Source: Aequorivita sp. (lineage in GTDB: Bacteria; Bacteroidota; Bacteroidia; Flavobacteriales; Flavobacteriaceae). From it: a DNA stretch of 64,000 nt. Shown here piece by piece: positions 43,545-53,017 of this stretch. The stretch covers positions 124,001 to 188,000 of the forward strand of contig JAGXGE010000004.1 in assembly GCA_024637015.1 (NCBI GenBank). Direction: 5' to 3'. A program made the position numbers and the translations under genes. How positions within the stretch are numbered: the first letter of the stretch is position 1; every line of letters starts with the position of its first letter. The notes under the pieces are model-generated. The model was not told the DNA's origin, searched no databases, and was given only the letters and a program-made list of their open reading frames with translations.

Positions 43545-45299
43545 ATGTACAGAACGCATAACAACGGCCAGCTTCGCTCGGCAGATATCAATAAAGAAGT
43601 AACCCTTGCGGGATGGGTGCAGAAAACCCGCGACAAAGGTTTTATGGTGTGGGTAGACCTTCGCGACCGTTACGGCATCACCCAACTTATTTTTGATGAG
43701 GAAAGAACTTCAAAAGAAGTAATTGAAAAAGCCACTAAACTGGGCCGTGAGTTTGTAATCCAGGTAAAAGGAACCGTTATTGAGCGCGAATCCAAAAACC
43801 CAAACATGCCAACTGGCGATGTGGAAATTTTGGTTTCTGAATTAAACATTCTGAATGAATCCCTAACCCCACCTTTCACTATAGAAGACGAAACTGACGG
43901 CGGCGAAGATTTACGAATGAAATATCGTTATTTAGACATCCGCAGAAAACCCGTTCGTGAAAACCTTATATTTCGTTCAAAAGTTGCAATTGCCGTTCGT
44001 AATTATTTAGCTAATGAAGGTTTCGTAGAAGTGGAAACTCCTTATTTAATAAAATCAACCCCTGAAGGCGCTCGCGATTTCGTTGTTCCTTCCAGAATGA
44101 ACGAAGGTCAATTTTATGCGCTTCCGCAGAGTCCGCAAACCTTTAAGCAATTGTTGATGGTTGGTGGATTGGATAAATATTTCCAAATAGTAAAGTGCTT
44201 CCGCGATGAAGATTTGCGTGCAGACCGTCAGCCAGAATTCACACAAATAGACTGCGAAATGGCTTTCGTAGAGCAAGAAGATATTCTGAATGCTTTTGAA
44301 GGTCTGACCAAACATTTATTGAAAGAAATTAATGGTGTAGAAATTTCCGAATTTCCAAGAATGACTTACGACGAAGCAATGGAAAAATACGGAAATGATA
44401 AACCAGACATTCGCTTCGGAATGGAGTTTGGAGAGTTAAACGCGGTTGCCCAACACAAAGATTTTGGCGTTTTCAACCAAGCAGAATTGGTTGTGGGAAT
44501 AGCAGTTCCAGGCGGAAATGCTTTCACGAGAAAAGAAATAGACAATTTAATCGATTGGCTTAAACGTCCACAGATTGGCGCAATGGGAATGGTTTACGTT
44601 CGTTGCAACGAAGACGGTACTTATAAATCTTCCGTAGATAAATTTTACGATCAAGAAGATTTGGCAAATTGGGCAGAAGCAACCGGCGCAAAATCGGGCG
44701 ACTTAATCTGCGTACTTTCCGGAGCAAAAAATAAAGCAAGAACACAGTTGAGTGCATTGCGCATGCATTTGGCAGAACAACTGGGTTTAAGAAAAAATAA
44801 TGAATTCGCCCCACTTTGGGTAGTGGATTTCCCGTTATTGGAATGGGATGAAGAAACAAACCGATACCACGCCATGCACCACCCGTTTACCTCTCCAAAG
44901 CCTGGGCAATTAGAACTTTTAGACACCAATCCCGGTGACGTAAAAGCAAACGCTTACGATTTGGTTTTGAATGGAAACGAAATTGGCGGGGGCTCGATAC
45001 GAATTCACGATAAAAAAACACAGGCGCTGATGTTTGATTATTTAGGCTTTACACCTGAAGAAGCAAAAGCGCAGTTTGGCTTTTTGATGGATGCCTTCCA
45101 ATATGGCGCGCCACCACACGGCGGTATTGCTTTTGGATTGGATAGATTAGTAGCCATTTTGGGTGGACAAGAAACCATCCGCGACTTTATTGCTTTCCCA
45201 AAAAACAACGCAGGTCGCGATGTGATGATTGACGCGCCTGCAACCATTGACCAAAAACAATTGGAAGAACTTCATTTGAAGGTTGAAATAAAATCATAA
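43545..45299 (+). CDS. aspS: Aspartyl-tRNA synthetase (bacterial type)
   Basis: 584-residue class IIb synthetase. N-terminal OB-fold (about 1-105, [20 protein letters not shown]), catalytic core with motif 2 ([22 protein letters not shown]) and motif 3 ([15 protein letters not shown]), and an inserted GAD domain (about 270-420) found only in bacterial AspRS. It charges tRNA-Asp; since AsnS is also present, it is probably discriminating, although the sequence does not show this directly. A terminator immediately follows and overlaps the upstream in-frame ATG of the CLC gene. Confidence 0.97.
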   Translation: MYRTHNNGQLRSADINKEVTLAGWVQKTRDKGFMVWVDLRDRYGITQLIFDEERTSKEVIEKATKLGREFVIQVKGTVIERESKNPNMPTGDVEILVSELNILNESLTPPFTIEDETDGGEDLRMKYRYLDIRRKPVRENLIFRSKVAIAVRNYLANEGFVEVETPYLIKSTPEGARDFVVPSRMNEGQFYALPQSPQTFKQLLMVGGLDKYFQIVKCFRDEDLRADRQPEFTQIDCEMAFVEQEDILNAFEGLTKHLLKEINGVEISEFPRMTYDEAMEKYGNDKPDIRFGMEFGELNAVAQHKDFGVFNQAELVVGIAVPGGNAFTRKEIDNLIDWLKRPQIGAMGMVYVRCNEDGTYKSSVDKFYDQEDLANWAEATGAKSGDLICVLSGAKNKARTQLSALRMHLAEQLGLRKNNEFAPLWVVDFPLLEWDEETNRYHAMHHPFTSPKPGQLELLDTNPGDVKANAYDLVLNGNEIGGGSIRIHDKKTQALMFDYLGFTPEEAKAQFGFLMDAFQYGAPPHGGIAFGLDRLVAILGGQETIRDFIAFPKNNAGRDVMIDAPATIDQKQLEELHLKVEIKS

Positions 45300-45301
45300 T
45301 A

Positions 45302-45329
45302 AAAAAATCCTGCAAATGCAGGATTTTTT
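45302..45329 (+). terminator. Intrinsic terminator after aspS
   Basis: A 13-bp stem AAAAAATCCTGCA (45302-45314) with TGCAGGATTTTTT (45317-45329), 3 nt after the aspS stop. Confidence 0.88.
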
Positions 45330-45342
45330 GATAGCTTTAAAG

Positions 45343-47139
45343 ATGCCTACGCAAAAAAGAAATTTACTTACCCGGTTTTTAATTTGGAGAATTAAATACA
45401 TCTCCCAAAACCAATTTGTATACTTAATAAGTATTGTGGTGGGCTTTTTGGCAGGAGTAGGGGCTGTAATTTTAAAGAACCTTACCCACTTTATCCAACA
45501 TTTGCTAGAAGGTAATTTGATAGAATATTATCATACAGCCTTCTATTTTATCTTTCCTATCCTTGGTCTATTACTTGTATATATTATTATTAAATATGTT
45601 ATTCGAAACAAGGTAAGTCACGGTATACCTTCAACATTATTTGCCATTTCAAAAAAGAAGGGTTTTATAAAACGCTACCAAATGTTTGGAAGTATCCTAA
45701 CGGCACCATTAACAGTGGGATTTGGTGGTTCTGTAGGATTAGAGGGACCTACCGTTGCTACTGGCGCGGCAATAAGTTCAAACTTATCTAGAGTTTTGCA
45801 CTTGAATCAAGCAAACAGAACGCTATTGATTGGTTGCGCTGCTGCGGGTGCAATGGCATCAATTTTCAAAGCACCTATCGCAGCACTGATTTTTGCAATT
45901 GAAGTTTTCAGTCTTGACCTCACATTGGCTTCCATGCTTCCACTTTTGTTAGCTTCTATTTCTGGGATACTTACTTCCTATTTCTTTTTCGGCAATGATG
46001 TATTGTTACCTTTTAAGAATACAGATCCATTTACACTTAGTGACGTTCCTTTCTTTTTAGTATTGGGTGTTGTTGCGGGTTTCACCTCGGTATATTTTAC
46101 AAAGGTCTATGCTTTTTTTCAAGATTTCTTTGAGAAAATTAAATCTCCCGCCAAACGACTGCTTATCGGAGGAATTGGCTTGGGAGTTCTCATCTATTTC
46201 ATTCCCCCACTTTATGGGGAAGGGTTTGATGTAATCAACAATTTGGTAAAAGGAAATCCCGAATTAGCCCTGCAAAACAATATTTTTCAGTTGGAACTCA
46301 CCAGTATTTGGGTTGTAATAGCTTTGTTAGGTGGTTTGTTACTCTTTAAAATAATTGCAAGTTCACTCACTTTTGGCGCTGGTGGGGTTGGAGGAATTTT
46401 TGCTCCAGTATTGTTTATGGGAAGTATAATGGGCAATGTTGTGTCAAAAATACTAAACAACTGTGGGTTATTATCCACCCCCATTTCTGAAAGTAATTTC
46501 ACGCTGGTAGGAATGGCAGGATTACTGGCGGGAGTTCTCTATGCGCCCTTAACAGCTATTTTCTTGATTGCAGAGGTGACAGGTGGTTATGAGCTTTTTA
46601 TTCCGTTGATGATTACCGCAGCCATTTCATTCTCCATTACTAAATATTTCATTCCCCATTCTGTTTACGCAATGGAACTAGGTCGGAAAGGTGACTTAAT
46701 TACACACAATAAAGATCACGCTGTACTTACGCTAATGGATATTCAGACTGTTATAGAACGAGATTTTATAGCTATATATCCTGAAATGAATTTGGGTGAA
46801 ATAGTACATCAGGCCATAGTAAAATCTAAAAGAAACCTTTTTCCTGTGTTGAACAAAAAAACAAATGCGTTGGAAGGAATCATTCTTTTGGACGATTTAC
46901 GACCTGTGATGTTCGACCAAAATTTATATGAAGAGGTAAAAGCCAGCGAATTAATGCACAGTGCACCAGGATTGATTTATCTAAATGAAGATAAAATGAC
47001 AGATGTGATGAAAAAATTCCAGGATACCGGCGCTTGGAATCTTCCTGTAATTAAAGATGGTGAATACTACGGCTTCGTTTCAAAATCAAAATTGCTTACG
47101 GCCTACCGAAGAAAATTGATTGATTTTTCTGGGAAATAA
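45343..47139 (+). CDS. CLC-family chloride channel with C-terminal CBS domains
   Basis: 598 residues from ATG 45343; the in-frame ATG at 45316 lies inside the aspS terminator. The CLC membrane core (about 15-450) has the anion filter segments SHGIP (91-95), GLEGPTV (132-138, with gating Glu134) and GGIFAPVLFMG. Two CBS domains (about 465-520 and 540-590) may sense nucleotides. Aligning to E. coli ClcA, the internal proton Glu203 is Val188 here (FAIEVF) and the central Ser107 is His93. Loss of that Glu is typical of channel-type and some fluoride-type CLCs, so this may not be a Cl/H exchanger. Confidence 0.88.
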   Translation: MPTQKRNLLTRFLIWRIKYISQNQFVYLISIVVGFLAGVGAVILKNLTHFIQHLLEGNLIEYYHTAFYFIFPILGLLLVYIIIKYVIRNKVSHGIPSTLFAISKKKGFIKRYQMFGSILTAPLTVGFGGSVGLEGPTVATGAAISSNLSRVLHLNQANRTLLIGCAAAGAMASIFKAPIAALIFAIEVFSLDLTLASMLPLLLASISGILTSYFFFGNDVLLPFKNTDPFTLSDVPFFLVLGVVAGFTSVYFTKVYAFFQDFFEKIKSPAKRLLIGGIGLGVLIYFIPPLYGEGFDVINNLVKGNPELALQNNIFQLELTSIWVVIALLGGLLLFKIIASSLTFGAGGVGGIFAPVLFMGSIMGNVVSKILNNCGLLSTPISESNFTLVGMAGLLAGVLYAPLTAIFLIAEVTGGYELFIPLMITAAISFSITKYFIPHSVYAMELGRKGDLITHNKDHAVLTLMDIQTVIERDFIAIYPEMNLGEIVHQAIVKSKRNLFPVLNKKTNALEGIILLDDLRPVMFDQNLYEEVKASELMHSAPGLIYLNEDKMTDVMKKFQDTGAWNLPVIKDGEYYGFVSKSKLLTAYRRKLIDFSGK

Positions 47140-47173
47140 GTGAGTAGTGAGTAGTGAGTAAAAATAAAATAAG

Positions 47174-47419
47174 ATGAAATATTTTTTGACAGTTCTGTTT
47201 ATTTCAATTCTCATAGCCTTGGGCATAGGCTTTTATATTAAGCCCGAGGATGAAGCTACGGGAAATTTAATTATAGGCCTTACCCTAATGGCTGGTTTTT
47301 TTGTTTTGATGCCTCTTTTTATATACCATAGATGGAAAAACAGGAGTGTAAAAGACTATATGCTAACGAAAGAGAATCTTGAAAAAATGCAGGATTACCA
47401 AAAAGATAAAAAGATTTGA
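47174..47419 (+). CDS. Small two-helix membrane protein
   Basis: 81 residues with TM helices near 3-20 and 31-51 and a basic, helical C-terminal tail (KNRSVKDYMLTKENLEKMQD). No family is recognised. It lies 34 nt after the CLC gene and could be co-transcribed, but there is no evidence that it is a subunit. Confidence 0.6.
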   Translation: MKYFLTVLFISILIALGIGFYIKPEDEATGNLIIGLTLMAGFFVLMPLFIYHRWKNRSVKDYMLTKENLEKMQDYQKDKKI

Positions 47420-47476
47420 GGAGTGGGTATTTTTAAAAAATTTTGATTTCTTTAACATATTAAATCATAATTATTA

Positions 47477-47484
47477 TACATTTG
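47477..47484 (+). promoter_or_regulatory. -7 promoter element of the cold-shock gene
   Basis: TACATTTG, an exact TAnnTTTG match, 32 bp before the ATG at 47517. The leader of about 26 nt is much shorter than the long cold-sensing leader of E. coli cspA. Confidence 0.6.
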
Positions 47485-47516
47485 CTTACTTATTATTAAT
47501 TTATTTTTTATTTACA

Positions 47517-47714
47517 ATGGAAGGAACAGTAAAGTTTTTTAACGAATCTAAAGGTTTTGGTTTTATCACAAATGATGACACCGGAAAAGACATTTTTGTG
47601 CACATAACCGGCTTAAATGGCGAAGCCCTTAACGAAGGTGACAAAGTAGAATATGTTGAAGAAGAAGGAAGAAAAGGACGTGTTGCGGCTCAAGTTCGCG
47701 TAATCCACGACTAA
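47517..47714 (+). CDS. CspA-family cold-shock protein
   Basis: 65-residue single OB-fold RNA chaperone starting at ATG 47517 (MEGTVKFFNESKGFGFIT). RNP-1 (KGFGFI) and RNP-2 (DIFVHIT) are both present. Upstream in-frame codons (from 47379) would add 46 residues of unrelated sequence and precede the promoter, so they are rejected. A terminator at 47739-47768 follows and also serves the convergent tadA gene. Confidence 0.95.
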   Translation: MEGTVKFFNESKGFGFITNDDTGKDIFVHITGLNGEALNEGDKVEYVEEEGRKGRVAAQVRVIHD

Positions 47715-47738
47715 AAAGATATACGTTACAGATTCTCT

Positions 47739-47768
47739 AAAGGCCTTTCATAAATGAAAGGCTTTTCT
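47739..47768. terminator. Bidirectional terminator between csp and tadA
   Basis: The stem AAAGGCCTTTCAT with ATGAAAGGCTTTT (one bulged G) lies between the two convergent stops. Confidence 0.8.
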
Positions 47769-47770
47769 AT

Positions 47771-48226
47771 TTAGTTTAAATTTCTTTTCTCGATAAAAAA
47801 CCGTTTTAGTAGTTGTGAGGCTTGCTCTGCCATCACACCACCCTCCATAATAGTTTTGGGATGCAATTTTGTATTCAAAGCAATACAGCCACGTTGTTCA
47901 TCCCTTGCCCCATATACTATTTTTGAGATTTGACTCCAAAATAAAGCTCCCGTGCACATTTGGCAAGGTTCGATAGTTACATAGAGCGTACAATCAATTA
48001 AATATTTTCCACCCAGATAATTTGCGGCGGCAGTAATTGCCTGCATCTCTGCGTGGGCGGTAACATCATTCAATGTTTCGGTGAGGTTATGTGCGCGTGC
48101 TATAATTTGATTGTTTATAACAATTACTGCACCAATGGGTATTTCACCCTTTTCATAGGCAGCCTCTGCTTCTTGTATGGCACGTTTCATAAAGTAGGTG
48201 TCGTCGTAAGGTTTTATTAGGCTCAA
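47771..48226 (-). CDS. tadA: tRNA-specific adenosine deaminase
   Basis: 151-residue zinc deaminase that converts A34 of tRNA-Arg(ACG) to inosine. The zinc/catalytic residues are visible: His58-Ala-Glu60 (TAHAEMQA) and Cys88/Cys91 (IEPCQMC). The start is TTG at 48226 (MSLIKPYDDTYFMKRA); the ATG giving MKRA would lose the N-terminal helix that relatives have. A guanine deaminase is possible from motifs alone, but length and the HAEMxAI segment favour TadA. It is divergent from dxs. Confidence 0.9.
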   Translation of the reverse strand: MSLIKPYDDTYFMKRAIQEAEAAYEKGEIPIGAVIVINNQIIARAHNLTETLNDVTAHAEMQAITAAANYLGGKYLIDCTLYVTIEPCQMCTGALFWSQISKIVYGARDEQRGCIALNTKLHPKTIMEGGVMAEQASQLLKRFFIEKRNLN

Positions 48227-48336
48227 AGTATATTTCTTTTATAAGTAAGTATGCGAAATTACAAATTAACAAATTCACGGATTCACAAATTCATCAAAAC
48301 CAAATAAGAAATCTTCAATAACTGTATCTTTACACT

Positions 48337-50115
48337 GTGTCAGAAAACATTTTAAATACAATAAAATTTCCCGAAGATCTTCGGGAAATTCCAAAAGAAA
48401 AATTGCCACAAGTGGCGCAGGAACTCCGTGAGTTTATAATAAATATTGTGGCGACGAAAGAAGGCCATTTGGGTGCGAGTCTTGGCGTGGTAGAACTTAC
48501 CATTGCCCTGCACTTTGTATTCAACACGCCAAATGATATTTTGGTGTGGGACGTAGGCCATCAAGCATACGGCCATAAAATATTAACGGGAAGAAAGGAA
48601 ATTTTTCATACCAATAGGCAATTGGGCGGCATTAGTGGTTTTCCGAAAAGAAGCGAAAGTGAATACGATACTTTTGGTGTGGGCCATAGCAGTACAGCGA
48701 TTTCCGCAGCACTGGGAATGGCGATCGCCTCAAAACTTAAAGGCGATGTTGAAAAACAGCACATAGCAGTTGTTGGAGATGCTTCAATAGCTAGCGGAAT
48801 GGCTTTTGAAGCGCTAAATCATGCAGGAGTAACCAACACAAATCTTTTGGTTATTCTGAACGATAATGCCATTGGCATTGACCCTAGTGTAGGCGCATTG
48901 AAAAATTATTTTACTAAAGTGAAGCTTGACGGAGCAAAGGAAGCAGACAACATTTTTGAAGCTTTAAACTTTAATTACTCCGGACCAATCGACGGTCACA
49001 ATTTAAATCTCGTCATTTCAGAATTGGAGCGATTGAAAACTATGTCGGGGCCAAAATTATTGCATATAATTACCAAAAAGGGAAAGGGCTTGCGACAGGC
49101 TGAAGAAAACCAGGTGGTGTATCACGCGCCAGGAAAATTTGATTCACTTACGGGCGATTTGCCTCCAAAAAGTACCGAACAACAACCACCAAGGTTTCAA
49201 GACGTTTTTGGCAAAACCTTAGTTGAACTGGCTTTAAAAAACGAAAAAATAATAGGCATTACCCCAGCGATGCCCTCGGGAAGTTCACTGAAATTTATGA
49301 TGGACGCTTTTCCTGAAAGAGCCTTTGATGTTGGCATTGCGGAACAGCATGCAGTTACTCTTGCCGCAGGAATGGCGACCCAAGGATTTACTGTTTTCTG
49401 TAATATTTATTCCACATTTTTGCAGCGCGCATACGATCAAGTAATACACGACGTTTGCCTTCAAAAAATTCCAGTAATTTTCTGTTTGGACCGTGCAGGA
49501 ATTGTGGGCGAAGATGGTCCAACGCATCACGGTATTTTTGATTTAGCTTATTTAAACTGCATTCCAAACCTCATCATTTTTGCGCCCCGTAATGAAACGG
49601 AACTACGAAATATCATGTACACTGCACAACAAGGATTGGACTTACCAATATTCATCCGCTATCCGCGAGGCAGGGGAACTATCCTTAATTGGCAAAACCC
49701 CTTCAGCTCCATTGAAATCGGAAAAGCAGAAATAGTAAAGGAGGGTGAAGAAGTTGCAATTTTAACCATTGGAACAGTTGCCAACAATGCCTTGGAAGCT
49801 ATTAAATCATTTCCGTTTTCATATCAGAAAAAAATTGGTTTAATTGATATTCGTTTTTTAAAGCCTTTGGATGAAACGCTTCTTCTTCAGGTTTTTAAAA
49901 ATTATAAAACAATTATTACGGTTGAAGACGGAACGATTATTGGCGGTTTGGGAACTACCGTTGCTGCTTTCGCTTCAAAGCATAAATATAAAAATCCCAT
50001 TGAAATTATAGGTATCCCAGATGTTTTCCCTGAACAAGGGACTATTTCAGAATTGCAGGACATTGTGGGCATCTCTTCAGAAAAAATAAAACAAACCCTT
50101 CAAAAATACTTATAA
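48337..50115 (+). CDS. dxs: 1-deoxy-D-xylulose-5-phosphate synthase
   Basis: 592-residue thiamine diphosphate enzyme that joins pyruvate and glyceraldehyde 3-phosphate, the first step of the MEP isoprenoid pathway. The transketolase N-domain shows EGHLGASLGVVELTIALH and the ThDP motif GDASIASGMAFEALNHAG, with NDNAIGIDPSVGALKNYF. The Pyr domain has FDVGIAEQHAVTLAAGMA and DRAGIVGEDGPTHHG. The start is GTG 48337 (MSENILNTIKFPEDLR). It is somewhat shorter than E. coli Dxs (620). It feeds prenyl synthases such as the one at 34652. Confidence 0.96.
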   Translation: MSENILNTIKFPEDLREIPKEKLPQVAQELREFIINIVATKEGHLGASLGVVELTIALHFVFNTPNDILVWDVGHQAYGHKILTGRKEIFHTNRQLGGISGFPKRSESEYDTFGVGHSSTAISAALGMAIASKLKGDVEKQHIAVVGDASIASGMAFEALNHAGVTNTNLLVILNDNAIGIDPSVGALKNYFTKVKLDGAKEADNIFEALNFNYSGPIDGHNLNLVISELERLKTMSGPKLLHIITKKGKGLRQAEENQVVYHAPGKFDSLTGDLPPKSTEQQPPRFQDVFGKTLVELALKNEKIIGITPAMPSGSSLKFMMDAFPERAFDVGIAEQHAVTLAAGMATQGFTVFCNIYSTFLQRAYDQVIHDVCLQKIPVIFCLDRAGIVGEDGPTHHGIFDLAYLNCIPNLIIFAPRNETELRNIMYTAQQGLDLPIFIRYPRGRGTILNWQNPFSSIEIGKAEIVKEGEEVAILTIGTVANNALEAIKSFPFSYQKKIGLIDIRFLKPLDETLLLQVFKNYKTIITVEDGTIIGGLGTTVAAFASKHKYKNPIEIIGIPDVFPEQGTISELQDIVGISSEKIKQTLQKYL

Positions 50116-50116
50116 A

Positions 50117-50142
50117 AAAAGAGGCTCTTTCGAGCCTCTTTT
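50117..50142. terminator. Bidirectional terminator between dxs and the first M36 protease
   Basis: An 11-bp perfect stem AAAAGAGGCTC with GAGCCTCTTTT has a TTTC loop (50128-50131), and lies between convergent stops. Confidence 0.9.
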
Positions 50143-50166
50143 AAATTTTAAAAACTATATGAAATC

Positions 50167-52776
50167 TTAGTTGATTATCAATTTAGTTGTTTGCGAACGG
50201 TCAGCACCTTCAATCTGCATTACGTAAATACCTGGATTAAGGCTGCTAGCGTTAATATTCGCGGTATGATGAATTTCAACTTCTTGATTGAAGACTTTTC
50301 TACCATTCATATCAAAGATAGAGATTGTAGCATTCCCTACATCATATCTTGATTTAATGCTTAGCTCTCCATTAGATGGGTTTGGATATACTATGAAATT
50401 GTTTTCAAGTGTGCCATTGTCTGATACACCCAATACACAGTCTACAGGAACATCAAAAGCCTCAGTACCATCTGATTTGCTATTGGTACTCCCTTGATTG
50501 GCACTAAGTCCTAAACCTCTTCTTGCAAAGGCACGCCAAATGGTACATCTGTTTGCTCCACCATTTGCAATTTCATCAGCTTCAAGAATTGCATCTCGAC
50601 CATCAACAAATCCTGGGCTACAAGGCTGTAACTTTAATCCGTCCGTAATAAGCTGTAGTGCTAGGTTATTTCCACCTGTACCATTATAGATGTCTGGGTC
50701 AAAACCATACTCATCTATCAAATCCCAAGTTAAATCCCAAAGCATTGTAGTCCATACAGAACCAACACCGTGAGGTGCTACTTGCGTTTTAATATCATCA
50801 TAAGTAAAGTCATTTAGAGCAAAATCTCTTGAGTAAATTTTTGCTCTAAGCCCTCTTCCAGCAGTTCCTTCACCAAGAGCGTAATTTCCAACACCTCTTG
50901 GGCTTTCGCCAGTATCGTCATCTTGCACTGTGAGAATTAAACCATAGTAATCACTCCAGCCTTCGCCCATTTGTTCTTGATTTTGAAGACATCCAACATT
51001 TGATGGTCCTGCTGTCAATCGGTTTGAAATACCGTGGCCATACTCATGCGCAATAATAACGTTATCAAGATCGCCATCTCTTCGGAAAGGATCATTCCCT
51101 GATCCGTCATCACGAAGGGTAGCGTTTACGGTATCGCCATTAAGAAGTGCAGTAATGATAGCCTCTCCATCGGATTGGTATATCATAATAGAAGGGATAT
51201 CTAGGGTTGAACCTCCTCCAATCATTGCTGTTGGGTCAGTAGGCACATTATTAACTACAACTACAGCGATAGCTCCCGCTGCTTGAATTTGAGAAATTTT
51301 AAATGTGTTACCACAGCCACCTAATCTAGCTACAGCAATTTTTCCATTTAGCTCAGCGGCATTTAAAATAGTATCGCAGCCATCATTCGGATCTATTGAA
51401 GAACCAGAGTTATCATCTACAACCAATACCATATCTTCAGTAATTGCGGTAGTTGGCAGCGGAGTTCCACCCACAAAGTTGGAATCGATGGCATTGTATT
51501 CACCTGCCAATGGACCGCCATTGATGTTCATTAAGGTACCTATAACTTTTCCTGGAGCGCTCCAAAGGTACATCTGCATTCTTGGTTTACCTCCATCTGG
51601 GGGTGTTGCAAAGTTTGCATTGTTCAAACCACCACCATCTTGGGCGTCGGCTAATACAAAATCATTATCTGCACCAATACCTCCGTAGTTTTTTGCTTGA
51701 AAATTACCACTCACTTCATCAAAGCCATATGCATACATTACATCGTGTAATATATTATTCCAGTAGAATAAGTTGGTGATTGCACCATCTCTAAACAATG
51801 GAGGATTTTGAGGAAGAGTGAAAGGAAAATCAAATTCTAATGTTACACCACCTTCAGCTGTGTCACCCGCTCCATTATTTCCATTTGCATCTTCCATAGC
51901 CAATACATTGTTACCGCGAGTATGAGTATATTCTGGACCAGCAACCCCATCAGTGTCGTGCCATCCAAAAGGAGATGCAATTGGATCTGATGGATCAGAA
52001 ACAATTTGGTCTGGACCATCGTTAGGGCCTATTAAAGGCATTGGAAATACACGATATGAAGACCCATCACCAAGCATACGGCTTGAATTGCTTAAATTAG
52101 TATTTGAGAAAAGTATACTCTCAGTATTGGAGTGGGAATGCGATCCTTCACCAAAGTTACAATTTACTACCCAATCGTTAGTTGCCAACAATTCACCAGA
52201 AAGGGCATCAATACGAACGCTATAGTAATGTGTTGAGTCTAAAAGATAGATACTCAAATCCCAAGCAAGCTTTAAAGCTCCGGTATCATCCATTTTTTGA
52301 TAAACAAGTTCTACAGGAATGTTTTCCTGTGAAATATTACCATTGGAAAAAATATAGCTATTGTCTGAAACTGTTTCTATCAAATTCAAATTTGAAGGGT
52401 TTTGCAGTCCAAGCCAGTTTGCAGCTTTCGATATTGCATTTACTGCAGATATTGATGGCGAGGTACTGTTTACCTTTGCGGCTGCATTCTCAGTAAAAGA
52501 GAGCTTAACACTATATACTGTCCCATCCTTTATTACGAAGGGAGAAGTAGAATTGAACAATTTAATGCCCTGGTGGCGTTGTTCAACATAAACATTGTAA
52601 ACCTTTAAGCTTTTAGAATAGCTCTGTGAGGCAATTGAAATGTCCGAAATATCCTGCTGTTGCAGCGAATATTGGGATCGATTTTGTTGAAGGTACGTTT
52701 TTACCAAATTGCTGTAATCCTGCGCAAAGGACATATTTACAGCAAAAAAGATAATTAAGTAAAGAATTTTTTTCAT
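50167..52776 (-). CDS. M36-family (fungalysin-like) metalloprotease with T9SS sorting domain, copy 1
   Basis: 869 residues. Signal peptide (1-18, SFAQ), FTP/propeptide-like region (about 30-200), M36 catalytic domain (about 270-790) interrupted by a protease-associated (PA) insert (about 430-540), then a T9SS type A C-terminal domain (FIVYPNPSNGELSI to TKLIIN). The zinc motif HEYGH is at about residue 577, followed by a second Glu in QMGEGWSDYYG. It should be a secreted, surface-attached or released endopeptidase made as a zymogen. It is a close paralogue of the next gene upstream, in tandem. Confidence 0.93.
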   Translation of the reverse strand: MKKILYLIIFFAVNMSFAQDYSNLVKTYLQQNRSQYSLQQQDISDISIASQSYSKSLKVYNVYVEQRHQGIKLFNSTSPFVIKDGTVYSVKLSFTENAAAKVNSTSPSISAVNAISKAANWLGLQNPSNLNLIETVSDNSYIFSNGNISQENIPVELVYQKMDDTGALKLAWDLSIYLLDSTHYYSVRIDALSGELLATNDWVVNCNFGEGSHSHSNTESILFSNTNLSNSSRMLGDGSSYRVFPMPLIGPNDGPDQIVSDPSDPIASPFGWHDTDGVAGPEYTHTRGNNVLAMEDANGNNGAGDTAEGGVTLEFDFPFTLPQNPPLFRDGAITNLFYWNNILHDVMYAYGFDEVSGNFQAKNYGGIGADNDFVLADAQDGGGLNNANFATPPDGGKPRMQMYLWSAPGKVIGTLMNINGGPLAGEYNAIDSNFVGGTPLPTTAITEDMVLVVDDNSGSSIDPNDGCDTILNAAELNGKIAVARLGGCGNTFKISQIQAAGAIAVVVVNNVPTDPTAMIGGGSTLDIPSIMIYQSDGEAIITALLNGDTVNATLRDDGSGNDPFRRDGDLDNVIIAHEYGHGISNRLTAGPSNVGCLQNQEQMGEGWSDYYGLILTVQDDDTGESPRGVGNYALGEGTAGRGLRAKIYSRDFALNDFTYDDIKTQVAPHGVGSVWTTMLWDLTWDLIDEYGFDPDIYNGTGGNNLALQLITDGLKLQPCSPGFVDGRDAILEADEIANGGANRCTIWRAFARRGLGLSANQGSTNSKSDGTEAFDVPVDCVLGVSDNGTLENNFIVYPNPSNGELSIKSRYDVGNATISIFDMNGRKVFNQEVEIHHTANINASSLNPGIYVMQIEGADRSQTTKLIIN

Positions 52777-52971
52777 AAGATTATATTAAGTTTTTAGGTG
52801 AATAAGATCAGATGCTGTTGATCTAAAAAATGTTTCCTACAGATAGGATTTATAAAAATATCATAAAATTGATGATAATCCCTATTAAAACTGTGATTTT
52901 AACATTTATAAGAGGCGACAATTTTAAATAATGTACTTTCCTTTTATCAAATCTTCATTTCTGTATAAAGC

Positions 52972-52995
52972 AAAAGAGGCCTTTCGGCCTCTTTT
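52972..52995 (-). terminator. Terminator of the second M36 protease gene
   Basis: A perfect 10-bp stem AAAAGAGGCC with GGCCTCTTTT, TTTC loop, just past the minus-strand stop at 53018. It is nearly the same hairpin as at 50117-50142. Confidence 0.85.
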
Positions 52996-53017
52996 AATCT
53001 AGTTATTTGAAAATTTA

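Noticed and set aside
45316-45342. ATG at 45316 as the start of the CLC gene
   Set aside because: It lies in the loop and right arm of the aspS terminator. ATG 45343 follows the hairpin.
47379-47516. N-terminal extension of the cold-shock protein from 47379
   Set aside because: It overlaps the end of the preceding gene, crosses the promoter and has no homology to CspA, which begins at 47517.
48240-48300. AT-rich near-repeats (ACAAATT, TTCAC) between tadA and dxs
   Set aside because: They are short, imperfect and without symmetry or phase, so I see no function beyond AT-rich promoter DNA.
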